Origin: CAVSBT01 sp964609465
Lineage (GTDB): Bacteria; Chloroflexota; Dehalococcoidia; DSTF01; JALHUB01
Assembly: GCA_964609465.1 (NCBI GenBank)
Contig: CAZSSQ010000039.1
Coordinates: 1-18,254, forward strand
Length of the DNA: 18,254 nt
Direction: 5' to 3'
Below are positions 1-7,752 of this stretch, one piece after another. A model generated the notes under the pieces. The model had not been told where the DNA came from, ran no database searches, and worked only from the letters and a program-made list of their open reading frames with translations. How positions within the stretch are numbered: position 1 is the stretch's first letter; every line of letters begins with the position of its first letter. The translations under genes and the position numbers were made by a program.

Positions 1-150
1 AAACCGGCCTGCTTGAAGGAGAGGATGGATTCCCACAGCAGAAGGCCGCCGGCGTCGAGCGTGGCGAGGATTTCGCCGGCGCTGCGGACCTCGACCATCT
101 CGCCCCGGCGGAAGGCCGCGCGCCGGTTACGATCGTTGACCCGTGACATG
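1..150 (-). CDS. 5' part of a small unidentified gene, cut by the window edge
   Basis: Reading leftwards from ATG at 148-150 the frame stays open to the window edge (50 codons). The N-terminus contains a phrase close to GEMVEVRSAGEILATLD, which resembles from memory a small bacterial family of unknown function whose N-terminus reads roughly VEVRS..EILATLD. The residues after it (WESILSFKQAG) match that family less well, so the identification is tentative and a frame disturbance is possible. The start lies inside the tail of the GNAT remnant (24 bp overlap) and has only a weak purine-rich stretch upstream. No function is proposed. Confidence 0.4.
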
Positions 151-644
151 GAGTTCTCGCCGGGGTGCGTATTTCGTGGCAGACGCTGGCCCTCGCAGGA
201 CAAGAACACTCACCACCAACGGACCGGCCAACGTTCCCGCCAGTACCAAGACGGCCCAGCCGACTCCGTGGCGCTGCAAGTGTCTCTCTAGTTCGGCCAG
301 CATGAGGGAAAGGATCAGATGCCGTTGCTGGACCAGGTCGCGGCGGATGACCGGCCCCGACCGCATCCATGCTTTGCTATGCGGGAGCAGTCCGCCTTTG
401 TATCGAGCGAAGTGTCCCCACCAGTATGCGGCAAGGCCGTCCCCGTCCTCGGCGATCACAGCGTAGTGGGGACAGAGGGGTCGGTGTTGAGGAGGGCCAC
501 GAAGGGCTCCGTCTGGAAGGGGTGAGCTAGCGGCGAGCCGAGCTCGATCTCGGCCATGCGCTGGGACAGTTCTGGTAGCCAGCCTTCGTGGTCAACGACG
601 CTGACCTTCAGTTCTAACTGCGGCCTTGCTCTGATCGCGGACAC
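127..644 (-). pseudogene. Frameshifted and truncated FemAB/BioF2-like GNAT remnant
   Basis: Two overlapping minus frames together read like the first half of a FemAB/BioF2-type GNAT acyltransferase. The first runs from GTG at 642-644, with AAGGAGG about ten bases upstream, to TGA at 456-458 and includes HPFQTEPFVALLNTDPSVP. The second continues with HYAVIAEDGDGLAAYWWGHF and ILSLMLAELERHLQRHG down to TAA at 127. The join needs one shift near 462-476, next to a G-rich run (GGGGACAGAGGGG). Joined, the product is only about 170 residues, while intact family members usually exceed 300, and the last ~45 residues are not family-like. It lies 39 bp after the GT2 gene and looks like a decayed last gene of the operon. 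A sequencing indel could explain the frameshift but not the missing C-terminal half. Confidence 0.5.
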
Positions 645-683
645 CGTGCCTGGCCCTCCTTCTGCGGTTCTCAAGATAGACGT

Positions 684-1883
684 TTACTTGCCCTGAGAAG
701 CCTCGCCGATGCGCCTCGTCCTCGTCCAAGAAGGCGCCTTTCTTGCCGCCAGTGCCTGCATGTACAGCCACCCTTTCCAAAGGATGTAGAGGGGCGCGCA
801 GCCGAGAGCCAGCCAGAGGTGCAACGGCGCTCTGGCTGAGGCGAGCCCGGCCACAACGTAGACAACCAGCCCGAGGAGAGTGACCGCCGGAAGGACGGTG
901 GCGACGGCGGAACCAAGGGCGAGCGACAGCGCAAGCAGTAGCATTGTCAAGAAGGCCACCACTGATAGAGGTGGGATCAACAAGTCCAGGGCGGCAGCGA
1001 GCTCGGGCCAGTCGCGGGAGCGAAGAGCGCCGATGACTAGCTTCGGCGCGTGATGGCGGGCGAGAGCAAGGCGTCCACGCTCCCAGCGCAGGTTCTGGCC
1101 GCGGGCGGCGGCGAGAGTCGTGGGCATCTCTCCGAGCACCAATGCCTCCGGCGCGAAGGCGACCCTCACTCCGGCGGCCACGAGTTTCGAATGGAGCTCC
1201 AAGTCCTCGGTCACCCCGAACGCGTCCCATTCGCGGGCCTGCCGCAGGTCAGCGGCGAAGACCATGCCGTTGCCGCCCAGTCCGGCCGACGCACCGAGAG
1301 CGCTCAATCCCTTTCGCCTGGCAGAGTGCAGTAGGCAGAACGCGACCGCCCGCAGTGCGGAGACCCACGACTGTTTGGCGTTGAGTACGGCGTAATGGCC
1401 CTGGACAGCGAGGCATCCGCTCTCTAGGCGGTCGTTCATCGTTGACAGGAAGTTGCGGGAAACCAAGCTGTCGGCGTCGATGATAGCGAAGGCATCGTAG
1501 CTCTGGTCAGAAAGTCTGTCGAACAGCCAGCGAAGGGCCTGTCCTTTGCCCATCGACGACCTATCGGTGCGCTCATGGACGAAGGGTGTGTAGGTGCGGG
1601 CGGTGGCGGCAGTGTGGTCGTCGCAGTTGTCCGCGATGACGTGGACGTCAAACAGCGTGCGGGGATAGTCAAGGTCGTTCAGGCTCGCCAGGTTGCGGGC
1701 GATCACCCGCTGCTCGTCGTGCGCGGGCACGACTACGGCGAAGCGACGCTTCCGGCGGGCCGGTGGCGGGGGCTTCCTTGTGAGTGCGGCGCCGGCCAAC
1801 ACGAGCACAAGCAGATAGGCGGTCACGGTCAACAGGACCGCTTCGCCCAACAGAAGGACCGCCGTTACAGCAGCGTTCGCCAT
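684..1883 (-). CDS. Membrane glycosyltransferase family 2, processive (cellulose-synthase-like) type
   Basis: 399 residues. A hydrophobic N-terminal segment (about 5-34) precedes a GT-A domain with VVPAHDE (51-57), IIDADS (the DXD, Asp136 and Asp138), GVTEDLEL (Glu226/Asp227, catalytic base region) and QNLRW (263-267, the Q..RW signature of processive GT2 enzymes). The C-terminal part has three or four membrane segments (about 297-375). The family polymerises or adds sugars from nucleotide donors at the cytoplasmic face, often exporting the chain; the sugar cannot be told. I chose ATG at 1881-1883, one base after the upstream stop, over an upstream in-frame start at 1961 that would overlap the GNAT gene by 77 bp. 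A GAGG lies about nine bases upstream. It is the last clearly intact gene of the operon in this window. Confidence 0.9.
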   Translation of the reverse strand: MANAAVTAVLLLGEAVLLTVTAYLLVLVLAGAALTRKPPPPARRKRRFAVVVPAHDEQRVIARNLASLNDLDYPRTLFDVHVIADNCDDHTAATARTYTPFVHERTDRSSMGKGQALRWLFDRLSDQSYDAFAIIDADSLVSRNFLSTMNDRLESGCLAVQGHYAVLNAKQSWVSALRAVAFCLLHSARRKGLSALGASAGLGGNGMVFAADLRQAREWDAFGVTEDLELHSKLVAAGVRVAFAPEALVLGEMPTTLAAARGQNLRWERGRLALARHHAPKLVIGALRSRDWPELAAALDLLIPPLSVVAFLTMLLLALSLALGSAVATVLPAVTLLGLVVYVVAGLASARAPLHLWLALGCAPLYILWKGWLYMQALAARKAPSWTRTRRIGEASQGK

Positions 1884-1884
1884 A

Positions 1885-3051
1885 CTAGTAAGCCTCGGTC
1901 GCTTTCCCTTCACGGTCGGCAAGCTTCCGCCGCAGCCGTCCGATGGCGCCGCGAGCAGCACGCGTCAAGCGGTACTGCAGCTGGACACGCCGGTTGCGAA
2001 AGACGAGCAGGTCCTGGTTGAAATCCGTGCCGGTGCGGAAGTGGCTCTTGTAATGGCCATCGCCACGCATGAAGTCAACGCAGCACGCGCCCTGCTCGAA
2101 CGCGTCCTTGATGAGATGAAGATCGAGCACCAGGCCCACCCGGAGACGCTGCCAGTGACGATCTGGGTTGGAGCCCAGGGCATAGACGTATGTCGTTCCA
2201 TCGCTCTGGAACCCGTAGTGGATGGCTATCGTCTCGTCCCCCGACCGTAGTAGGTACAGCGCGAGCATGCGGCGCCGAGCGAAACGGCGTGCGACCTGCC
2301 GGTGGAAGTCCCGACGGCGCTGATCGCGGAAGATGCCCGGCTTGCCAGCCGCCTGCCACCGCCGCGTATGAAGGTCGAAGAGCTCCTCCATGGCTTTGCA
2401 GACGGCTTCTTCATCATCGCCTACGCTGGCGAAGGACGCGTCGTACTCCGCGATGAGCTTGCGTGTCTGCCTGCCGCCGTCATTGCGAGTGGAACGGGAG
2501 AGGGTTGCCTTGTAGCTGTCCCAACTACCGTCAATGGGGAGGAGGTGAACGTCGCTATCGCGTCGGAGCACCGGCCGCCAGCCTCGCGAGGCTGCTGCCG
2601 AGACCAGCCTGGGGCTGACACGGGACGAAGCGGGAAGCTCTTGGAGATGGAGGGCATCCCATGTTGGGTGCTGGGCGAGCACATCGCAGAGGGTGCCGAT
2701 CACCTCGTCTTCGCGGCCTTCGGCGAGAAGCAGGTCCTGGTAGTCGGCGATGGAGTAGTGACCGAAGCCCGAGCCGAGAAGGCGGAGAAACCGGAGTCCA
2801 CTGACAGGCGTTTCGGCAAATGGAGCGATCCCCAAGAGCTCGCCATCATCGCGAAAAGTGAAGACGCGGAGCGGCCGGCCACCTCCGAAGTATTGTGCGA
2901 CGGCGCCGCACCACTCCCAAGTCGAGAAGGGAGTGACATCCGGGCACCGCTTTTCGAGCTGCCGCCACTCGTCTTGGAGTGCGTCGATCTCAGGCAGCGT
3001 GGTGAGAAGTGACACGTGGATTCGCTCTTGCTTCTGCAGGGTAAGCATCAT
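1885..3051 (-). CDS. FemAB/CelD-like GNAT acetyltransferase
   Basis: 388 residues, the usual length for the BioF2/CelD-like (Acetyltransf_6) family. The N-terminal half has the family phrase TPFSTWEWCGA (40-50) and an acidic, hydrophobic first GNAT fold; the C-terminal half has the second GNAT fold ending in VDFMRGDGHYKSHF (325-338), the most typical family motif. Members acylate polysaccharides or transfer aminoacyl groups, and several sit in cellulose or exopolysaccharide operons. Translation starts at ATG 3049-3051, overlapping the deacetylase stop by four bases (ATGA), with a strong GGAGGT six bases upstream. The likely role is acylation of sugar residues on the polymer or its lipid-linked precursor; the acyl donor is not visible from sequence. 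A decayed relative lies at 127-644. Confidence 0.85.
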   Translation of the reverse strand: MMLTLQKQERIHVSLLTTLPEIDALQDEWRQLEKRCPDVTPFSTWEWCGAVAQYFGGGRPLRVFTFRDDGELLGIAPFAETPVSGLRFLRLLGSGFGHYSIADYQDLLLAEGREDEVIGTLCDVLAQHPTWDALHLQELPASSRVSPRLVSAAASRGWRPVLRRDSDVHLLPIDGSWDSYKATLSRSTRNDGGRQTRKLIAEYDASFASVGDDEEAVCKAMEELFDLHTRRWQAAGKPGIFRDQRRRDFHRQVARRFARRRMLALYLLRSGDETIAIHYGFQSDGTTYVYALGSNPDRHWQRLRVGLVLDLHLIKDAFEQGACCVDFMRGDGHYKSHFRTGTDFNQDLLVFRNRRVQLQYRLTRAARGAIGRLRRKLADREGKATEAY

Positions 3052-3839
3052 CGACGTACCTCCGTCAGTTCTCGGGGCTCAGCGCGCGCAGGAAACACCG
3101 AGCGTTTCAGTGAGCTCAAGCGGCGGCTGCTTTGCAGGCGGTAGCGCCATCCCCAGATGCGAAAGAGGGTGGAGACCCAGCGCGTATGCGACACGTCGAC
3201 ACGGTGAAGGAGATAGCGCGAATTCTCCTGCTGCTCCCCTCCGCAGGCGCCGTCGTAGCCCGTATCGCGGACGAGCGCCTTGACGCGCTCGTCAGAATCC
3301 ATATGTGGATAGCAGAAGAAGGGGACGCGATGGCCCAGGAGGTCCTCCAGTGCCTTCTGGGAATCGACGATCTCTCTTTCCTGCTCGCCGGCACTGATCT
3401 GCGTCAGCCGCGGGTGAGTCAGCGTGTGCGAGCCGAACTCGATGCCCTGCGCGTCCAGTTCCCTGATCTCTTGCTCTGTCATCAGGGGCGCTGGCGACAG
3501 CCTATAGCCATCGTCCCAGTGATTCGTGGAGCCGATGTAGCTGGCGACCAGAAAGACGGTTGCAGACGCTCCATATCTCTGAAGCAGAGGGAATGCGTTG
3601 AGGTAGAAGTCTTGATAGCCATCGTCGAATGTCAGGCAGGCGTAGCGGGCGCCCGGCGCTCGGCCGCATCGAAGAACCTTGATGGCCGTCTCCAGTGAGA
3701 CGAACCGGTATCGGTGAGAGCGCAGATAGGCCAGCACACGCTCTAGGTCCCGTGTGCTAGTGCGCAGGCCCAGCGGGTCCGGCGTGAACTCGTCCTCGCA
3801 GACCCGGTGGTAGCAGAGGATTGGTAGCCAGTTCTTCAA
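3048..3839 (-). CDS. Polysaccharide deacetylase (carbohydrate esterase family 4, NodB-like)
   Basis: 263 residues. Motif 1 is TFDDG (70-74; Asp72 would be the catalytic base and Asp73 a metal ligand) and motif 2 is HTLTH (138-142, the two metal-binding histidines). Motif 3 reads FFCYPH (174-179), so the arginine usual in that motif is cysteine here. LLHRVDVS (210-217) fits motif 5. CE4 enzymes remove N- or O-acetyl groups from polysaccharides such as chitin, peptidoglycan or poly-GlcNAc. There is no signal peptide: the N-terminus is MKNWLPILCYHRV, so the protein may act on cytoplasmic, lipid-linked precursors or leave by another route. It overlaps the acyltransferase upstream by four bases and the GNAT gene downstream by four, so acylation and deacylation enzymes are translated together. 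Confidence 0.9.
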   Translation of the reverse strand: MKNWLPILCYHRVCEDEFTPDPLGLRTSTRDLERVLAYLRSHRYRFVSLETAIKVLRCGRAPGARYACLTFDDGYQDFYLNAFPLLQRYGASATVFLVASYIGSTNHWDDGYRLSPAPLMTEQEIRELDAQGIEFGSHTLTHPRLTQISAGEQEREIVDSQKALEDLLGHRVPFFCYPHMDSDERVKALVRDTGYDGACGGEQQENSRYLLHRVDVSHTRWVSTLFRIWGWRYRLQSSRRLSSLKRSVFPARAEPRELTEVRR

Positions 3840-4504
3840 CGTGCGACTACCTGCCTGTCGATTTCACCCCGGTCGACTGGCTCGCGGTCCGCCGGAAGTT
3901 CCCGGATGACCCTTGCAGGGACCCCTCCCACCATTGTGTTCGGAGGCACATCCTTGGTGACCACGGCGTTGCTGGCGACGATGCTGCCAGCGCCCACGTT
4001 GGCAGCGATGACCATGGCCTTGCGACAGATCCACGCTCCGTCCCCTATGACCACGGGTCTGCTTGTGAGCTGCCCGAAGCGCTGTTCCGGCGGGCCAATT
4101 TCGTGGGTGTCGGTGGTGATCAGGCAGTCATCGCTGACAACGACCTTGTCGCCGACGGTCACGCGCTCGTTGAGCTCAAAGCGAGCACCGCGTATCCAGC
4201 AGGCCTCGCCGATGGAAAGGCGCCCGTAGGGTCTTCCCATTCCCTCGATATGCACTCCCTTGCCTATCGATGTCCCGCGGCCAATTCTCAAGCCGATCAA
4301 CCTGTATGCCGCTGCTCGGATGCGTCCCCCTGCTTCCTTAGGGAGGGGAGCGAGGAAGAAGTTTGCGAAGAGAAGCGCCCAGTGGACCTCGGAAAGCTCA
4401 AGCGCGATCTGCGCCCGGTAACTGCGCAGGCGCGTGACCAGGGATCTGTTCTCACCTCTGTACCTGAGGACTTCATCAAGGATGGTATTGGGAGCCTTGG
4501 ACAT
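3836..4504 (-). CDS. Hexapeptide-repeat acyltransferase (LbetaH, WcaF/maltose-acetyltransferase type), copy 2
   Basis: 222 residues. A hydrophobic helix (about 43-55, LLFANFFLAPLP) precedes imperfect [LIV]-G-X4 hexapeptide repeats that form a left-handed beta-helix (about 72-185). ITTDTHEIGP includes His134, the expected catalytic histidine, and VPPNTMVGGVPARVI (186-200) is the classic end of the fold. The family transfers acetyl or similar groups from acyl-CoA to a sugar hydroxyl or amine. ATG at 4502-4504 has a very good GAGGAGG six bases upstream, which supports this start although it lies 29 bp inside the preceding gene. The preceding gene is a paralogue with the same order of elements, so the two look like a tandem duplication acting on different positions of the repeat unit. 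Confidence 0.88.
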   Translation of the reverse strand: MSKAPNTILDEVLRYRGENRSLVTRLRSYRAQIALELSEVHWALLFANFFLAPLPKEAGGRIRAAAYRLIGLRIGRGTSIGKGVHIEGMGRPYGRLSIGEACWIRGARFELNERVTVGDKVVVSDDCLITTDTHEIGPPEQRFGQLTSRPVVIGDGAWICRKAMVIAANVGAGSIVASNAVVTKDVPPNTMVGGVPARVIRELPADREPVDRGEIDRQVVAR

Positions 4505-5276
4505 GCCGTCCCTCCTCAGTCGGCGGGGGTGCGTTTCTAACAGACGTGCCGGGCGACGCGTGCCTCGTGCCGGGCCCCTCCGGCGCCTTCTCGGAATCGT
4601 GTTGGAGACCGTTCGGGTCGCCTGCCCCTATTGCGGCTGCCATCAGCTCGAGCACAGAAGGGGCGCCGGCGGGGGACTCTTCGGGTAGCTGGCGCAAGAC
4701 TCGCGCCGGTACGCCGGCAACAACGCTGTTCGGTGGGACGCTGCGGGTTACCACAGCGCCGCAGTGCACGATGCTGCCCCTGCCGATGGTCACTCCGGGC
4801 AACACGGTCGTGTTGCTTGCCAGCCAGACGCCGTCCTCGATGACAACTGGCAACGGGACACGTTCTCCGCAGCGGCGCCGGGAAGGCCCAACAAGGTGCG
4901 TGTCCGTGATGATCCGTACATAGTGCCCAAAGATGACGTCGTCACCGATAGTTACTGGCGCGTTGAGGCTGATGTGGCAGCCGATGCCCACCTGTGACCG
5001 CCGGCCAACGGTGAGATTTGCATACGGATTGCACAGGGCGTCGAAGGTGGCCCGGTCAAGGAACTTGGAGTTGGCGCCAATGCGGAAGCCTGCCAGGCGG
5101 TATAGCATTGCCCGCAGTCGCTTGCCCACCAGGATGGGGAGGGGCGCGAGCAGAAGGGTCACCAGCCATAGCTTGAAGTGAAAGGCGCGCAGTGTCTCCC
5201 CCGTCTTGCGTCGCAGGAGACCTAGCCCTAAGCGTGGTCTTTCATAGGCCTCAGGCCTCGCCATTGACTCAGGCAT
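4476..5276 (-). CDS. Hexapeptide-repeat acyltransferase (LbetaH, WcaF-type), copy 1
   Basis: 266 residues. It has the same plan as its neighbour: a hydrophobic segment LWLVTLLLAPLPILVG (36-51), the phrase LYRLAGFRIG (58-67), hexapeptide repeats to about 185, ITDTHLVGP with catalytic-type His127, and NSVVAGVPARVLRQLP (183-198). It differs by a tail of about 65 residues rich in P, G, E and S that looks disordered and runs over the start of the next gene. The likely role is O- or N-acetylation of a sugar in the repeat unit. ATG at 5274-5276 overlaps the polymerase stop by eight bases. No strong ribosome site is seen there, and an in-frame ATG at 5262-5264 is an alternative; translational coupling is likely. 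Confidence 0.87.
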   Translation of the reverse strand: MPESMARPEAYERPRLGLGLLRRKTGETLRAFHFKLWLVTLLLAPLPILVGKRLRAMLYRLAGFRIGANSKFLDRATFDALCNPYANLTVGRRSQVGIGCHISLNAPVTIGDDVIFGHYVRIITDTHLVGPSRRRCGERVPLPVVIEDGVWLASNTTVLPGVTIGRGSIVHCGAVVTRSVPPNSVVAGVPARVLRQLPEESPAGAPSVLELMAAAIGAGDPNGLQHDSEKAPEGPGTRHASPGTSVRNAPPPTEEGRHVQGSQYHP

Positions 5277-6864
5277 GATCTGCTGCCTGCCCTGTCAGCG
5301 CCTTCTCCGCACGACGGCTCTCTTCCAGCGCCTCCAGTCGTGGGATAGCGAAGACGGCGCCGAGCAGTATCCCAACGAAGAGATCCTCTCGCATGCTCAG
5401 GAAGCCCTGGTCGAGGGAGGCGAAGATGAGCAGCACTACCAGCATCGATATTCCGTAGACTGCCAGCCCTCGAATTTCGCCACTTATTAGCCGGCGAGCC
5501 GCCAGACACCCTTGAAGCATGGCCGTTCCGATCCAATACCAGAAGAGAAGAAAGCCGACGATGCCCGTGGTCATCATCAACCAGAGGATGGTGTTGTGGG
5601 GCACAATCCTGTACCAGGCGAAGAACTGGCCTATGTCAGGCAGCGGCCACTGCATGACCATCTCCTTGCCGAAGCCGATCCCTAGAATGGGGCTCTGTCG
5701 CACCGTGAATTCAAGGTTCACGTTCTCCGCCTCCCGGTAGGCGTTGGAGGCAAAGTCGCGCTCGTCCGGCTGAAACCCGGACTTTATGGCCTGCACCGGC
5801 TCACCGATCAGGCCGGTGTTGTTCCAGAAGAGGGCACCGTAGAGCGGCAGGACCACGGCGCCCAGGACGAGTAGGGAGACTATGAGCCTTCTGCGCTCAC
5901 GGAGCAGGCCGTAGGAGATGACAGCCAGCGCCGCCATCGCGACCAAGAGGGCAAGCACGCTCGCCCTGCGTTGGTTTGCCAGGAACGGGATCATGACAAG
6001 AGGAATCGTCAAGAGAGTCAGCACCTTCTGCTTGCGTGGGGCACCGTAGAGGAGTTGCACCGCCGCGAGGAGAATAAGAGCGACGAAGAAGAACGACTCC
6101 TCATGCGCCATAAGGGAGTTGACCCCCGGTATGGCGTTGATGTGAGATAGGTCCGTCTCCAGGTTGACGTAGTAGCGCCACCAGCCGATGATCCCCTTTA
6201 TGGCCACGCCTACGATGAGTATCCAGACAAGGGCGTCAAGCTGCCGGCGCTCCTTCAGGAGCTGCATGGTCAGCAAGTAGCCAAGGTAGATGTAAGCAAT
6301 GGCCCTCACCGTCCAGAAGGATATCTTCACATCTCCCCCCGTGAGCACCCCGTGCACCACGCCGATCGCCACCATGAAGATGAAGGCAGTGAAGGGAAGG
6401 AAGATGGGACCGGCCTCTAATCGCGGGCGGCCGGAAGCCTCAGAGCGGAGGATCCAGGCGACGGCGGTGATCACCATTACGACTTCCACGGGGTTCAGAT
6501 AGATGCCTCGCACCGCTATGATGCCGTTTATGTCCTGGAAGATGGGTATCTGGTCCGTTAGAGCGTCGCCGAAACCCAGCGGGTTCTGCTCAATGAGCAC
6601 AGCAGCGGCCATCAGGACGTAAAGGCCGATTATGGGGCTTCGCCAGATCACGGTCACAACGACGATGAGGCCCAGGGCCATGGCAGGCGCGAAGAGGTTG
6701 CCCCTCGAGTCGCCGTACACGAGCAGCAACCAGGCCAGTATCGCGGCCAGCAGCATGCCCAGCGCCAGGAGGCCGACATCGAGGATGTTAATACTCGAGC
6801 GGTAGCCTGTTGCTGACCGTATGGCCGACCATCTCGTGTAGCGGGGAACAGCCTCTGATGCCAA
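5269..6864 (-). CDS. wzy: O-antigen ligase/polymerase family membrane protein (Wzy-like)
   Basis: 531 residues with about twelve hydrophobic segments. The features expected of the Wzy_C/O-antigen-ligase family are present: a large polar loop (about 350-420) between late membrane segments, an NQRRAS stretch before a helix (297-302) where the family usually has SRGA-like residues, and VPHNTILWLMMTTGIVG (421-437), whose His423 matches the family H-N motif. In a Wzx/Wzy locus this protein polymerises flipped repeat units on the outer face of the membrane. The start is TTG at 6862-6864, chosen because AGGAGG lies five bases upstream and the methyltransferase stop is nine bases away. Low conservation in this family makes polymerase versus ligase uncertain, but no other candidate polymerase lies in the window. 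Confidence 0.85.
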   Translation of the reverse strand: MASEAVPRYTRWSAIRSATGYRSSINILDVGLLALGMLLAAILAWLLLVYGDSRGNLFAPAMALGLIVVVTVIWRSPIIGLYVLMAAAVLIEQNPLGFGDALTDQIPIFQDINGIIAVRGIYLNPVEVVMVITAVAWILRSEASGRPRLEAGPIFLPFTAFIFMVAIGVVHGVLTGGDVKISFWTVRAIAYIYLGYLLTMQLLKERRQLDALVWILIVGVAIKGIIGWWRYYVNLETDLSHINAIPGVNSLMAHEESFFFVALILLAAVQLLYGAPRKQKVLTLLTIPLVMIPFLANQRRASVLALLVAMAALAVISYGLLRERRRLIVSLLVLGAVVLPLYGALFWNNTGLIGEPVQAIKSGFQPDERDFASNAYREAENVNLEFTVRQSPILGIGFGKEMVMQWPLPDIGQFFAWYRIVPHNTILWLMMTTGIVGFLLFWYWIGTAMLQGCLAARRLISGEIRGLAVYGISMLVVLLIFASLDQGFLSMREDLFVGILLGAVFAIPRLEALEESRRAEKALTGQAADHA

Positions 6865-6873
6865 CTTGTCCTC

Positions 6874-7752
6874 CTACTCCTTGACGAGCGTCAGCGCGAC
6901 GCCGATGGCTCTGTCCATCCGCTCGGCCGGCAGTTCCCGTAAGAGGGCATGCTCAAAGAGCGGCTGGGCCCAGGCCAGGGGCAGGCGTACTGTTAAGGGG
7001 AGAGCGTTCCAGAAACGGTCAAAGGGCAACCAGGGCTCCCCGAAATACGTCAGGCTTTCCAGCCGCAGCCCCGATGGCTGCACCAGCCGCTCCTCCAGAG
7101 CCTCGGGGTCGTAGCGCCTCTGGAAGAAGATTCGCTCGCCTGGCTGGCGGTGGCGCTCGAAGACATCGCGGCGGACCCACGTCTCCCGGTAGCTGCCCGC
7201 AGCAAAAGGCACCGTCAGAGAGGCGCGACCCCCGGGTCGAAGGACTCGTCCTATCTCGCGCAGGGCCGTGCTATCCCCGTCCTCGGGGATGTGCTCGACG
7301 ACTGAGACCGAGTAGACAGCGTCGAAGAGCTCGTCGGGGTAGGTTAGGTTGTGGGCGTCCTGGCGCTCGAGATAGAGGCGGACGCCGACGGCCTCGCTAA
7401 GGCCGAGGCGACTCAGGAGACCTCCGGTCGGCTCGATGAAGCTCTCCATGATGTCGGTAGCATGGATGGTGAGCGAGGTGTGGGAGGCCAGCCAGAGGAA
7501 CAGCGTCTTCGGGCTGCCAATGTCAAGCACGCGGCCTTTCGGCGGAAGCCTGAGCCCGCGAAGTGTGACGGCGAATTCCATCCCCCTGGGATAGGAGAGC
7601 GGGTTGAGAAGGCGAGCGAGCGCCGCCCTCTTGTGCGGAAGACTTAGAGAACGCAGGCCCAAGCGCACGCTGAACCAGTAGAGATGCCGTGTCGGCGGCG
7701 GCGCGAGCCACTCCTGTATCTCGAGTTCGGCAGCCTCTGGGAAGGCCGTCAT
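6874..7752 (-). CDS. Class I SAM-dependent methyltransferase
   Basis: 292 residues. Motif I is VLDIGSP (75-81), the post-I acidic residue lies in HATDI (97-101), and the Methyltransf_11-type signature runs through FDAVYSVSVVEHIP (143-156) and GRVLRPGGRASLTVPF (168-183). These are SAM-binding features; the acceptor is unknown. Within this operon the likely substrate is a sugar hydroxyl on the repeat unit, or the chain end, where methylation can stop elongation. The C-terminal ~90 residues have several aromatic and hydrophobic stretches that may hold the acceptor site or touch the membrane. ATG at 7750-7752 overlaps the upstream glycosyltransferase stop by four bases. Confidence 0.85.
   Translation of the reverse strand: MTAFPEAAELEIQEWLAPPPTRHLYWFSVRLGLRSLSLPHKRAALARLLNPLSYPRGMEFAVTLRGLRLPPKGRVLDIGSPKTLFLWLASHTSLTIHATDIMESFIEPTGGLLSRLGLSEAVGVRLYLERQDAHNLTYPDELFDAVYSVSVVEHIPEDGDSTALREIGRVLRPGGRASLTVPFAAGSYRETWVRRDVFERHRQPGERIFFQRRYDPEALEERLVQPSGLRLESLTYFGEPWLPFDRFWNALPLTVRLPLAWAQPLFEHALLRELPAERMDRAIGVALTLVKE

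Noticed and set aside
592..1230. 212-codon open minus frame with Arg/Gly/Ala-rich product
   Set aside because: Lies within the GT2 gene in another phase; the GT2 frame has clear catalytic motifs and this one has none.
2302..3012. 236-codon open plus frame
   Set aside because: Antisense to the GNAT gene, no domain features, a typical shadow frame in GC-rich DNA.
3821..4540. 239-codon open plus frame
   Set aside because: Antisense to the acyltransferase gene, which has hexapeptide repeats and a strong ribosome site.
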